From contig CM044315.1 of the NCBI GenBank assembly GCA_024291935.2, forward strand, positions 77,668,385 through 77,732,384: DNA of 64,000 bases, given 5' to 3'. A program made the position numbers and the translations under genes. This stretch comes from Okapia johnstoni. Taxonomy: Eukaryota > Chordata > Mammalia > Artiodactyla > Giraffidae. Below are positions 26,001-38,000 of the stretch, piece by piece. Within the stretch, counting starts at the first letter, position 1; each line of letters starts with the position of its first letter. The notes under the pieces were generated by a model. It saw nothing but the letters and a program-made list of their open reading frames with translations. It was not told where the DNA came from and searched no databases.

Positions 26001-29000
26001 AGTCTGTGGCTGTTAAGCTCTCTGAAACATCTCAGCCCTTTCTGATATGGATCTTAATCTATTAATATAAGTGAAAAAAAAGAATATAAGTGAATATTGG
26101 AAGCAGCACCTGAGACCTTTGTCTTTTCAACCTCCTCTAAGTTTCTCTTCTGTTGGCAGTTTCTTTTCAGTTTTGGCCATGCTATTTTCATTATATATGT
26201 CTGAAAGAAATTATGAAATTGTTGCTGTAGTAGTGAGCTGCCAGAAGACCTAAGAGAGAGGGAATAGGTGAGGTGGGTCAGCTGACTGGGTGTCTGTACT
26301 GATTTCTCAGATTCTCAAAAAATGCTTCTAAACATTGCTGAGAGAAAATAAAAAAACATCCAAGTAAATGGAGAGATACACTGTGTTTGATGACTCAGTA
26401 TTGTTGGCATTTCTCTCCAAATTGATCTCTAGATAAAATATAATTCCAATCAAAATCTTTATAAGCTTTTTTTTTTAAAGAAATCCCTGGGCTACGGGAT
26501 AACTAAACCCCTGCACCACAACTCCTGAGCTTGTGCTCTGGAGCCTGGGAGCCACAGCTGCTGAGCCCACACGCCACAACTGCTGAAAGCTGTGTGCCCT
26601 AGAGCCCGTGCTCTGCAACAAGAGAAGCCTGCAAATCGCGGCTAGAGAGTAGTCCCCACTCCCTGCAACTTGAGAAAGCCTCTGCAGCAGGGGAGATCCA
26701 GCACAGCCAAAAATAAATAAATAAATAAACCAGTGAGATACCACTAAGATGACTAAAATTAAAAAGACTGACAGTACCAGGTGTTGGTGAGGATGTGAAA
26801 CAACTAGAACTCTAATATATTGCTGATAATAGTATAAAACGGTGCAACCACTTTAGTCTGGCAGTTTCTTTATAAGTTAAGCATATACCTGCCATACCCA
26901 GCCATTCTACTCCTAGATAGTTTCCCAAAGGAACTGAAAGCAAACATCCATTCCGTGACTTATACACAAGTGTTCATGGCAGCTTTATTTGTAATAACAA
27001 ATGCTGAAGATATCCAAATCCATCACAGGTGAAAGAGTAAAGAAACTGTGTGTACAAAGAAGTATAGATTCTGTGGTTCCATTTATATGAAATTCTGGAA
27101 AGCCTAACAAGTAGTGACAGAAACCAAGTCAGTGGTTGCTTAGAAACAGTTGGAGAGAGGGAGGGATGAAACACAAAGGGATTTTTGGACATGACAGATA
27201 CCTTCATTATGTTGATTGTGGTAATCATGTTGACTGTGGTTTCACAGTATACATATGTCAAAACTATTTTAGTTGTACACTTTAAATATGTGCAACTTAT
27301 ACCTCAAATATACCTCAAGAAAGCTTTAAAAAAATTTTTTTTCTCCATTAGGTAGGCACTACGGTTATCTCATCTAATATTAGTAATAACAAAACGGAGC
27401 CTTAGTGGTTGGCAATAAGGCGACAATTCCATGACTAATGCGTATTAGGCTGATTATACTTTGTTTTGTTCTGGCATCAGTCTCTTTACCACTCCTCCCA
27501 AGTTCGTCTTGAGCATAAAATTAATCATCTTAGTGATTAGAGCCATACTTCAGTATGAGCCTCAGATAGTAGAATATTGAGTGATTATAATAATTGTAGC
27601 AAAAATTAATTCAGCAACATGAGGAAGTTTAGAAATTGAAAAAGACCAAAAAGTTCATCAAAAGAAGGATGGGTAAAATTGTAGTAAAATTGTCAATTTC
27701 CTTATAACAGTGAAAATAATGAATTAATAATATTTATCAACATCAGTAAGTCTCAGAAGTATGATATGAAGTAAAAAAAAAAGCAAGTAGCAAAAGTATA
27801 CATATAGTTTGGTAAGATTTAAGTTTTTAAACATGCAAACAGTACTGTTTCTTGTTTATGGATATATACTTACACACTAAAAGTATAAAAACCTGGAAGG
27901 GAATGACAGGTTAGTGAATGTGGGTTAGCTGTCATTCTGGAATGGAATTAGAATGGGTTTACATAGAGAGCTTCAGTGGATCTCTAATACTTTCTTTCTT
28001 AGGTGGGTTGGGAAGTGTAAGAGTGTTATATTATCACATATGAATTTCAAAATACAACAGAAGTTTTAAAAACCAAATGTTGAAAAAATGGAGTGAATGA
28101 CACAGGTGGTTGGACGTAGAGCAAGCGGTTTTATTTATCCACCTGTCTCCTTGTGTATTTATTTCCCACAGTTTCTCTGCGCACTACCAAGAAGGGAAGG
28201 TTATGAGTTTTTTGTTGGGCAATGGACAGGTACTGAACTCCACTTCACTGCACTTATAAATATTCAGGTAGGTGTCCTGTGTTCATCTCTTTGGTGAAAG
28301 AGGCCTACCCCTCTATGGGACTGCAAGCCCTTGCTAAGACTTTAAGACACAGAATATATACTAACTGCCAGCAGCATTTGCTGCAGCATTGATGAATTGT
28401 CATACTTTTTGGGCTAGCTTTTTAGGCCCCACCCAATACCTATGAGTTATAACCTTAAGGTAGGTTCTGTGTCTTACATGTGTTTTATTAACCAGATGAG
28501 CATTATTTAAGGTGCTAGATGCATATTTTTCATTTCACAGATGTTAGTTTGTTTGCTTCCATCCTTCCTTCTTTTTCTTTGTTTTATTCCCAAATACTAG
28601 ATTAAGAAGTTTGATCCAAAGCATTTGAAGCTTTTAAAATAAAAGTATTTTAAAAGAGATAATCACTAGGATTGACAGTCTTTATTTGTAGGCCAGATCT
28701 GGCAAAAACAAGAATGGATTATAACGGCTTTGCAGTTGGGATGAAGGGAGTACACAACAGAATGAGAATTTTCTTATGACTTTATCCCTTGTGATTGTAT
28801 CCAAAAATTGTATCATACTTATTTTTTTTTAAAAGAAAGAAAAGGAAAAAAAATAGCAAGCTTAGAGAAGTTACTTCACACTGCTAATAAGTCATAGCGC
28901 TAGGTTTGCTTGACTCCGTGTTATTGACTCCAAAGTCTGTGAACTTAACCATTATGCTGTTGTGTTGGAAACTATGCTAGGACTACCCTCCTGAAGTTCA

Positions 29001-32000
29001 TATACAGGTATAAGAAAGATCCAGAAACATAATTATGATCAAAATGATAGTGTATCTATAGAAATATGTTTGGGAGAATTGAGAGGCTACACTATTACTA
29101 AGAGAGCCCTAGCAATAGTTAGGTATCGATAATTAAAAGGACTTTTTCTGAAATTTTAAAGATGAAACCCGGAGATCTTTTGAATGTATGGTTGTTTCCT
29201 CCTATACTATATGAGGGCTTAGCCTTTGAACCCAGCCTCTCTTCCCAGTCTGAACTGAGGTCTGGTAACCACTGCCCTGTCCATTCTTCATGAAATTATG
29301 ATGTTCCAATTCTTCTTTTCCCCCCTTCCTCCCACCCAGATTATATTTTAAAACTGCGCATTACAAATCTGGCCCATGTGCAAACTCTCCAGCTGTTTGC
29401 TACAGCTTAAAAGAGCTCAGTCTTCAGAGCCAGCCAGGGAGAGTAGATTTCAACTGTGAAATGCACTAGTCCATAAAAGTGGCAATTACACAGGCATATT
29501 GCTTTCTTTAGAACTTGATTTGGTAGCTGCTGGTGTCGTTTTGTTTTTAAATATATGGCCATGATGAAGGATTCATTGCCTACTGTAAACATTTTCTGGG
29601 AAAAAAGCCAAACCTTTTTCAATTGAAGACACAAATAACACTGTGCAAACTGTCAGTTTTGCTGTGACTTGGCAAACCTGACCATCCCCACGTACCAATC
29701 CTCCAACTCACTAGCCACCCGGGGGACTGTTAAGAGCCAGAATTTCCTCCAGACTCTCTATTGCTGTGAAACTGCAGTTTTGTTGTGGTGGTACCTTATT
29801 GAGTCTTGATAAGTGTTCCTCCTTACAGACCCGAGGGGAAGCTGCGGCCAGCCAGCTGATTTTATATCACTACCCTGAACTTAAGGAAGAAAAGGGCATA
29901 GTGCTGATGACAGCAGAAATGGATTCCACATTTCTGGTAAGAATCAACTTTTACCTTTTTGCATTTATCTGGTGGCCCTGAAGATATTCTTCTGCCAAAT
30001 GTCATGAGAAGTAAAATTCCAAAGACAAACGTAAGAAGCATACTTGTTTCTTACTTAAATTGATAGTAATTTTGTCTTGCTCAAGCTCTTCCAAATTGAA
30101 GTTAGTACAGATTCTCATTCATTTATTAACAATTTGAAAGTCCAAAAGCTCTGACCACAAAATTTTTTCATAACTCCTTTGGTCACCAAACCTTATCTGA
30201 TTTGAACTTATCTGATAGCTGTATCTTCACTGTAACTTCACTTTGATGTGAGGCCACTGATAGTCCTTATTAATCCTACTCAGTGTGGAATATTCATGCA
30301 TTTTACAAGGGAAATATTAATGTATTGGATTATGAGTGTTACATAATACAGTTACATAATGCATTTGTTATCTTTCTAAAATCCAATAATTCTAACTCTA
30401 AAACACATCTGGCCTATGGGGTTTCAGGTAAGAGGCTCTGGACAAATAAATGACTTCTTAAGTGTACGGAAGAGTTCAAAGTCTAGAATAGTTCTTAATC
30501 TTTTATCTTTCTCCTCACTGTTCACATGTACAGCTTTCATACATAGTGTTTTTCCTTCTTCCTTTTTCCATTTCCTGGGATAGATCATTGACCGTGTGCC
30601 TATAGGTAATGATGTCTGTTGTGTTTGTTCTCTGTATATCCAGGACCAGGAGCAGTTTTATGATTGCTGTTCAGCCTATTTGTCTAGTCCTTGCTCATTT
30701 CAGTCTCATTTATCCAGCAGTATTTAAGTTCAGGATGTCCTCAAGATAGTGGGCCCTTTAGTGCCTTTTCCTCCTCAGGTTCTTTATTATAACACCCACT
30801 TATTTTTCCTCTCTCTTTTACCAGCTGCATACAAGGAAGGGAAAAGTGATGGTGCTCAGCTAGTATCACGTAGTAATAGTAAGCCCCAAGTCTAGGGCGT
30901 AATTGAGAGTCTCCTTCACTGTCTGTTACTCCTGTCTATTATCAGTCTCATTTCTCCCATTCTTCCTTCTACTCATCACACTCAACTGGAAGTCACCCAA
31001 AATCCTATCCAGAAGAATGGAGTTGCCATTAACTGAGACAGACAAGACTGTGGGCGGAACAGGTTTGGGAGGAAGATCAGGAACTGAATTTTGGAACATT
31101 AAGTTTGAGGTGCCTATTAGATAATCCAAGTAATAGGCCTGTTAGGCATATGAGTCTGAAGTTCAGGGGAGAGATCCAAGCTGGAGAGATGAAAATGGGA
31201 GTTGTCAGCATACAGATTGTTATGTACAGCCATGAGACTGAATGAAATCACCAAGGAAGTTAATGAAAGGAGAAAAGAGAAGAGGCCTAAGAACTGAGCC
31301 CTGGAGCGATGAGAAAAGCATCAGCAAAGAAGATGAAAAAGAAAGAGTCAGTAAGGTAGAAGGAAAACTAAGATGGTAGAATCCCCTGGAGGCTAAGGTA
31401 AAATGTTTCAGGGAATAGGGGTACTGAGCCAGCAGCTCACATGCTGGTAGGGCAAGTGAGATGAGGACTGAGAATTTATTAGATTTCACAACATGGAAGT
31501 CATTGGGGACCTCTATGGGGGCAGTTTCAAAGGAGGGATAGGACAACAGTGTATTTGGAGTACATATAGAAAAGGTTAGAAAGAGAAATTAGAAAAAGTA
31601 AGCATAAATTTGTCTTTGAAGGAGTGTTTTTGAGAAGAAAAGGAAAGAATGGGGTGTAAGAAGTGGGAATGAGAGTGGGTTTTTTGTTTTGTTTTAAATG
31701 AGAGCCTTGTATGTATATGCTGATGGAAAGGTCCGGTAAAGAGGAAAATATTGAAAATGCAGGAGAAAGAGAGTTGTTTAAGTGGTGTTTTGAATGGGTG
31801 AGTCTTGGGAATGAGGGGCTAATCTTTGCCAGAAATATAACAAGAGAGAAGCCAGGATATAAGGACACATACAGTTAAGTGAATAGAGGTAATGGTAGCT
31901 TGTAAGATGTTCTCTCCAGATTGCTTAGTGAAAAGAAGAATCACTAGCTGAGAGTGGGGATGGAAGACTAGATGATGGACATTTGAGTAGAAAAGAGAAG

Positions 32001-35000
32001 GTGTGAAATTGTTGTCTAGAACATGAAGTGAGAATTGTTCTACATCTTTAAGTAGTTGAAGAAACAAAAACTAAAAAAGTAATGTTTCATGGCCTGTGAA
32101 AATTATATGAAATTCAAATCTCAATGTGTATAAATAAAATTTTATTGGAACACAGCCATGCTTATCATTTACATGTTATCTATGACTGCTTTACATCTAC
32201 AACAGAGAGTTGAGTAGCTGCAACAAGAGACTGTAGGGCCATAAAACCTAAAATATTAATGGTCTCTCCCTTTCCGGAAGGTGTTGGCCGATGTGTGACC
32301 TAGGAAAAAGAAAGAAAATGGCTGTGTGGGAATGACAAGCACAGAGATAAAGGACTGAGAGTTGGATTTACCTAGGGTTATGGTTTAGCCAAGTGACGTA
32401 AGGAAGTAAGACAGGGACTGGGAAGTTACAGGTGAATGCAAAGAAATGGCTGTAATTATAGACAGTGGAGTGCAAGTTGGGTAAAGAGGGAAGTGGAAAC
32501 ATAAGAAAGATGAAGAGAAGAGACAGTAAGAACTGTGAGTCCTACTTGAGGCAAAAGGTGGTTTGTTTTTTTTTTTTGACTTGCAAAATTCTTATTGCTG
32601 TATTTAGTTGTGATCTGTTGTCTTTTTTTAATTTATTGAAGTATAGTTATTTTACAGTGTTGTGTAGTTACAGAATTTTTGAAGTTGGGAGTCAGTGTTA
32701 AATATAGGAAATAGTAGACACTATTTTGAAATTGCGACTTGGAGGGGATATAGTTACCAACAATGATAAAATTTAAAACTTGACCACAGACAGGAGTGAG
32801 TGACATAGAGATGGTTTTGTATTTTCTGATCTTCAACAAAGCATAACATCTAACCATATTAGAAGTGGACTCTAGAGGTCAGAGGAGAGACCGTTTCTGC
32901 TTTAGCATTTATACCACCTCACTCTAGTGGTCTCAAACTGCTACACGGTTCCCATAATTATTAAAATTTGCTTCCTAGTCTTATAACATTCAACAGCATA
33001 CCAGACAACATACATTTGCCTTGTATAAATCAACTTGTGAGTTTCCAGTGTAGTACAGAATTAGACATGTTAAAATTTAGTGTAGAGATACATGATTCAG
33101 AGATGGGAAACCTAGAAATGTAATATAAATATATGATCCCCTGCATACTCATGCATACATTTATATTTTAGGCATCGTGTTTCCAAATACAGTAAAGCAA
33201 ACGGATAGAAATAGATGGAAACTAGAGGTTTCTTCTAAACTGATTAATTTTAATGATGAAAATTTAGTATATTATTTAAAAACCTTATTTGATTCCACAT
33301 GTGTGTCAGCAGATGATTTCATTGGAATGTAGTAAGTGCTAGGATAAAGACATGCACAGCTTTGGAGGGGTCGGGGGGAGTGTTCCTGACCCAGAAAAAG
33401 GAAGAAATGACACCTGAACTGAACCTCAAAGATTAGCAGGAGTTTAGCAGCATAAAGTGGGGAGGGCAAAGGGAGAGGGGAATGTTCCAGACAGTGGGAA
33501 TGGAATACGGAAATGCTAGGAAGCATAAAATGACTTGGGGTATTACAGTTTGCTGTCACTGATATATTAAAAAAGGAAATTTCGTGGATTGTGTTCAGAG
33601 GATTGACTTGAGCCTGTGAGCACAAAAAGATGAGGAGTTGGATTTAGAGACCATTGACCTTAATCATTTGCTTCCTAAACATTTTTTAGTTCTAGCCTGG
33701 TCAGTGTGATCATTTAAAATGCAGTTGCAGTAGTCTGGGCAAGAGATGGTAAAGACCTTACCCAGAGCAGAGTAGGGAAGGAGAAGAGAGAATGACCTTG
33801 GAAATGTATAGGGAGTAAAATGGGCAAGACTTGGTACTTTGATTGTAGCTATTAAGATTGAAAGAGAGGGAGGAATCGGGTCTGTTAATATACCTCCTTA
33901 TTGAGCAGCATAGGGAATTAATTAATGTTTATCTTCTTGGGTCTTGGAGAGGGAAGAGATTACTGTTTCTTGTTGAGAATCAAGGGAATAAAAGACAAGG
34001 GGTGAATGAGTCGGCAGTGGCTGGGGTGCAGGGTAGCTTTCCATAATCCTCCATGAGACGCATTTGTACATAGCTCCATGTCTTAACTCTCTTCCCATCA
34101 TTCTAGTGGTCTTCAAACAAGTGGTCAGAGTCCTTTATCCACACAAAATCTTATATGTGAAAACCCCAGGATATAACAGCTGACAGAGAGGTAAAGGGAC
34201 TGAGGCACCTCCACAGAGGCCCTAGGACTCTGCAGCGTGAATAGCACTGTTCTAGAATGAACACAACTGAAATTACCCTTACCTCCACCATCCTAAGCCT
34301 CAAATAAAAGTTGACTGTCACAGTCCCTACAGTTCAGGGCCTCAGAGAGTGGTGACATCTGCCTCAGACTATGCACTTGCTTAAAAAATGGTTTGTCCTT
34401 GAGACATGTTTGAATTTATAAAGGTAAAAATGATGAAGTAGAGTTATCGACCTTAATTATTTTGCCCCACCAGAAATAGTATCCGGGTGATGTGGAGGGA
34501 GTACCAGCCTGGGAGTCCAGAGATCTAGTCTTTGCTCTGCCACTTGCATGCCACATGACCTTGAGTCCATCCTTGACCCTCATCTGCTTTGGTTTCCTGG
34601 TCCATTAAATGAGGACTGGATGATCTCTAAGGCCCCTTCCTGGTCTAAAATTCTATTAATTTGAAATAGCCAGCCATCTGGAAAATGGCTTTTGATTGAA
34701 AATCCAGTCTCCGAGATCAGTGCCTGCTTATGAGAAATGACCTGCAACCCATGGGAGGGAATGGAGGTGAAGCAGCCTGTGGTATTTATAAACCCATTTT
34801 CATCACTCTGTAGCTAGACATAGCACGCTTTTGACAGTTTTAGTAGGAATTTTCCATTATCGTTTGGGGTTGGATTTTGGCTGTGTGAATATTATAATGA
34901 TGAATAAGTGCCTCTGATCAGCTAGCACTAGAGAATGTATAGGAAGCAAAGTAAGAGTTTTTGAGGTAATTCTTTTGTAAGATTTCAAGAGTGTAGCCTG

Positions 35001-38000
35001 TATCTTGATCCCACTTCTTTTACAGAGTGGTCAGGTGATCGTTTTCCTGCTCCTGAGCTTTAGAGAAGGTGGCCTCTTCTCTTTCCTGGGGCTTTGCTGT
35101 GGATTAGTTAGAAATGACTATATAGCAAATTACTAATCCAAAACATTGTGACATAAAACAATAAATATTGATTACCTCACAGTTTCTTTGTGTCAGGAGT
35201 TCAGGAGCAGCATAGATGGGTGGTTCTGGCTCAGAGTCTCATGAAGTTGCTGTCAAGATATTGGAAAGGGCTACTGTCATTTGAAGGTTGATTGGGCTTG
35301 ACGATCCACCTCTGACCCCACTTGCATGGCGGTTGGCAGGAGGCCTCATTTCCTTGCCACATTGGCTTCTCCGTAGGCTACTTGAATGTCCTCATGACAT
35401 GGAAACAGATTTTCCCCAAAGCAAGTGATTTGAGATAGCAAGACAGAAACCATGATGTCTTCTGTGACTGAATACCAGAAGTCATTTTTCATCATTCCAT
35501 TTTAGTCCGTTTGTTAGAAAGCAAGTCAGTAAGTATAACCTTCACTCAAGGAAAGAGAAACAAGGCTGTATCATAGGGAAGAAAAAGTGTCATGGGGAAT
35601 TTCTTGGTGGTCCAGTGGTTAGGACTCCATGCTTTCACCGCTGATGGCTTGGCTTCATTTCCTGGTTGGGGAACTAATCCCACAAGTTGTGGGGCCCAAG
35701 AGAAAGAAAAGGATGTCATAGACTTTGTGGACAATTTGTTAAACTACAGCTGGCTTTGGCAACACTTTTTTGACTGAGGTGGTATGAGGAATAGGTTTTA
35801 TTCAAGAGTATGTCTAGTTAGTCAAAACCTTAGTACCAACTCACAAACTTAGTTCTTAGAGCTGGAGAGCTGATTAACTATTGCTGTTTTTTTTCCCCTT
35901 GAGATCTACTTAACAGTTACTAAGGAACTGAATGAAGATGGATTTTTTTTAAAGAGGGAAATTTTTAACATGTGCATTAATTTATCAGCAAGCATTCACC
36001 AGATTTCACTATATGCAGGAGTGTAAAATAGGCTCATACTGTGAGGAATTCACATGAGGGTTCAGTTCAGTTCAGTTCAATCGGTCAGTCGTGTTCGACT
36101 CTTTGCGACCCCATGAATTGCAGCACGCCAGGCCTCTCTGTCCATCACCAACTCCCGGAGTCTACCCAAACCCATATCCATAGAGTCGGTGATGCCATCC
36201 AACCATCTCATCCTCTGTCGTCCCCTTCTCCTCCTGCCCCCAATCCTACCCAGCATTAGGGTCTTTTCCAATGAGTCAACTCTTCACATGAGGTGGCCAA
36301 AGTATTGGAGTTTCAGCTTCAACATCAGTCCTTCCAATGAACACCCAGGACTGATCTCCTTTAGGATGGATTGATTGGATCTCCTTGCAGTCCAAGGGAC
36401 TCTCAAGAGTCTTCTCCAACACCACAGTTCAAAAGCATCAATTCTGTGGCGCTCAGCTTTCTTCACCATCCAACTTTCACATCCATACATGACCGCTGGA
36501 AAAACCATAGCCTGGACTAGACGGACTTTTGTGGGCAAAGTAATGTCTCTGCTTTTAAATATGCTATCTAGGTTGGCCATAACCTTCCTTCCAAGGAGTA
36601 AGCGTCTTTTAGTTTCATGGCTGCAGTCACCATCTGAAGTGATTTTGGAGCCCCAAAAAATAAAGTCTGACACTGTTTCCACTGTTTCCCCATCTATTTC
36701 CCATGAAGTGATGGGACCAGATGCCATGATCTTAGTTTTCTGAACGTTGAGCTTTAAGCCAACTTTTTCACTCTCCTCTTTCACTTTCATCAAGAGGCTC
36801 TTTAGTTCTTCTTCACTTTTTGCCATAAGGGTGGTGTCATCTGCATATCTGAGGTTATTGATATTTCTCCCGGCAATCTTGATTCCAGCTTGTGTTTCTT
36901 CCAGCCCAGCGTTTCTCATGATGTACTCTGCATATAAGTTAAATAAGCAGGGTGACAATATACAGCCTTGACGTACTCCTTTTCCTATTTGGAACCAGTC
37001 TGTTGTTCCATGTCCAGTTCTAACTGTTGCTTCCTGACCTGCATACAGGTTTCTCAACAGACAGGTCAAATGGTCTGGTATTCCCATCTCTTTTAGAATT
37101 TTCCACAGTTTATTGTGATCCACACAGTCAAAGGCTTTGGCATAGTCAATAAAGCAGAAATAGATGTTTTTCTGGGACTCTCTTGCTTTTTCGATGATCC
37201 AGCGGATGTTGGCAATTTGATCTCTGGTTCCTCTGCCTTTTCTAAAACCAGCTTGAACATCTGGAAGTTCACGGTTCACGTATTGCTGAAGCCTGGCTTG
37301 GAGAATTTTGAGCATTACTTTACTAGCATGTGAGATGAGTGCAATTGTGCGGTAGTTTGAGCATTCTTTGGCATTGCCTTTCTTTGGGATTGGAATGAAA
37401 ACTGACCTTTTGCAGTCCTGTGGCCACTGCTGAGTTTTCCAAATTTGCTGACATATTGAGTGCAGCACTTTCACAGCATCATCTTTTAGGATTTGAAATA
37501 GCTCAACTGGAATTCCATCACCTCCACTAGCTTTGTTGGTAGTGATGCTTCCTAAGGCCCACTTGACTTCACATTCAAGGATGGCTGGCTCTAGGTGAGT
37601 GATCACACCATCGTGATTATCTGGGTCATGAAGATCTTTTTTGTACAGTTCTTCTGTGTATTCTTGCCGTCTCTTCTTAATATCTTCTGCTTCTGTTAGG
37701 TCCATACCATTTCTGTCCTTTATCGAGCCTATCTTTGCATGAAATGTGCCTTTGGTATCTCTAATTTTCTTGAAGGGTAGACACATACGGGTAGACAGAC
37801 AAAAAAGAAAAAGAGGAAACAAAGAACAGATAAAATATAGTATGATACATACAATGCTGGAGGAAGAGGAGACTAATTTGGGTACACAGTAAAGGGGTAC
37901 CTCACCGAGACTTGGGATGTCAGCGAGTCAGGAAGCTTTCTAGAAACAGTGACTCCTGGGAGAGGGCCCCCACCTGTTACAGGCCTTAGACACAGAGCTG

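Larger units (their letters stand above)
25810..28171 (+). other. ATPAF1: ATPAF1 intron 6
   Basis: A 2.4 kb intron, most of it an old sense L1 (about 26330-27335) split by a CHR-type SINE. The stretch 27600-28060 is AT-rich and may be further L1 sequence. No exon was seen. Confidence 0.75.

Noticed and set aside
30990..31900. Purine-rich block as a possible novel non-coding gene
   Set aside because: Its phrases match a widespread old mammalian repeat, so it is not unique sequence.
35600..35672. Possible tRNA-Glu gene
   Set aside because: The outline is tRNA-Glu-like, but the B box is mutated and SINE sequence continues after it. It is a SINE head.
36375..37333. Plus-strand open frames across the BovB element
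   Set aside because: They are shadows of the antisense BovB reverse transcriptase and have no independent features.
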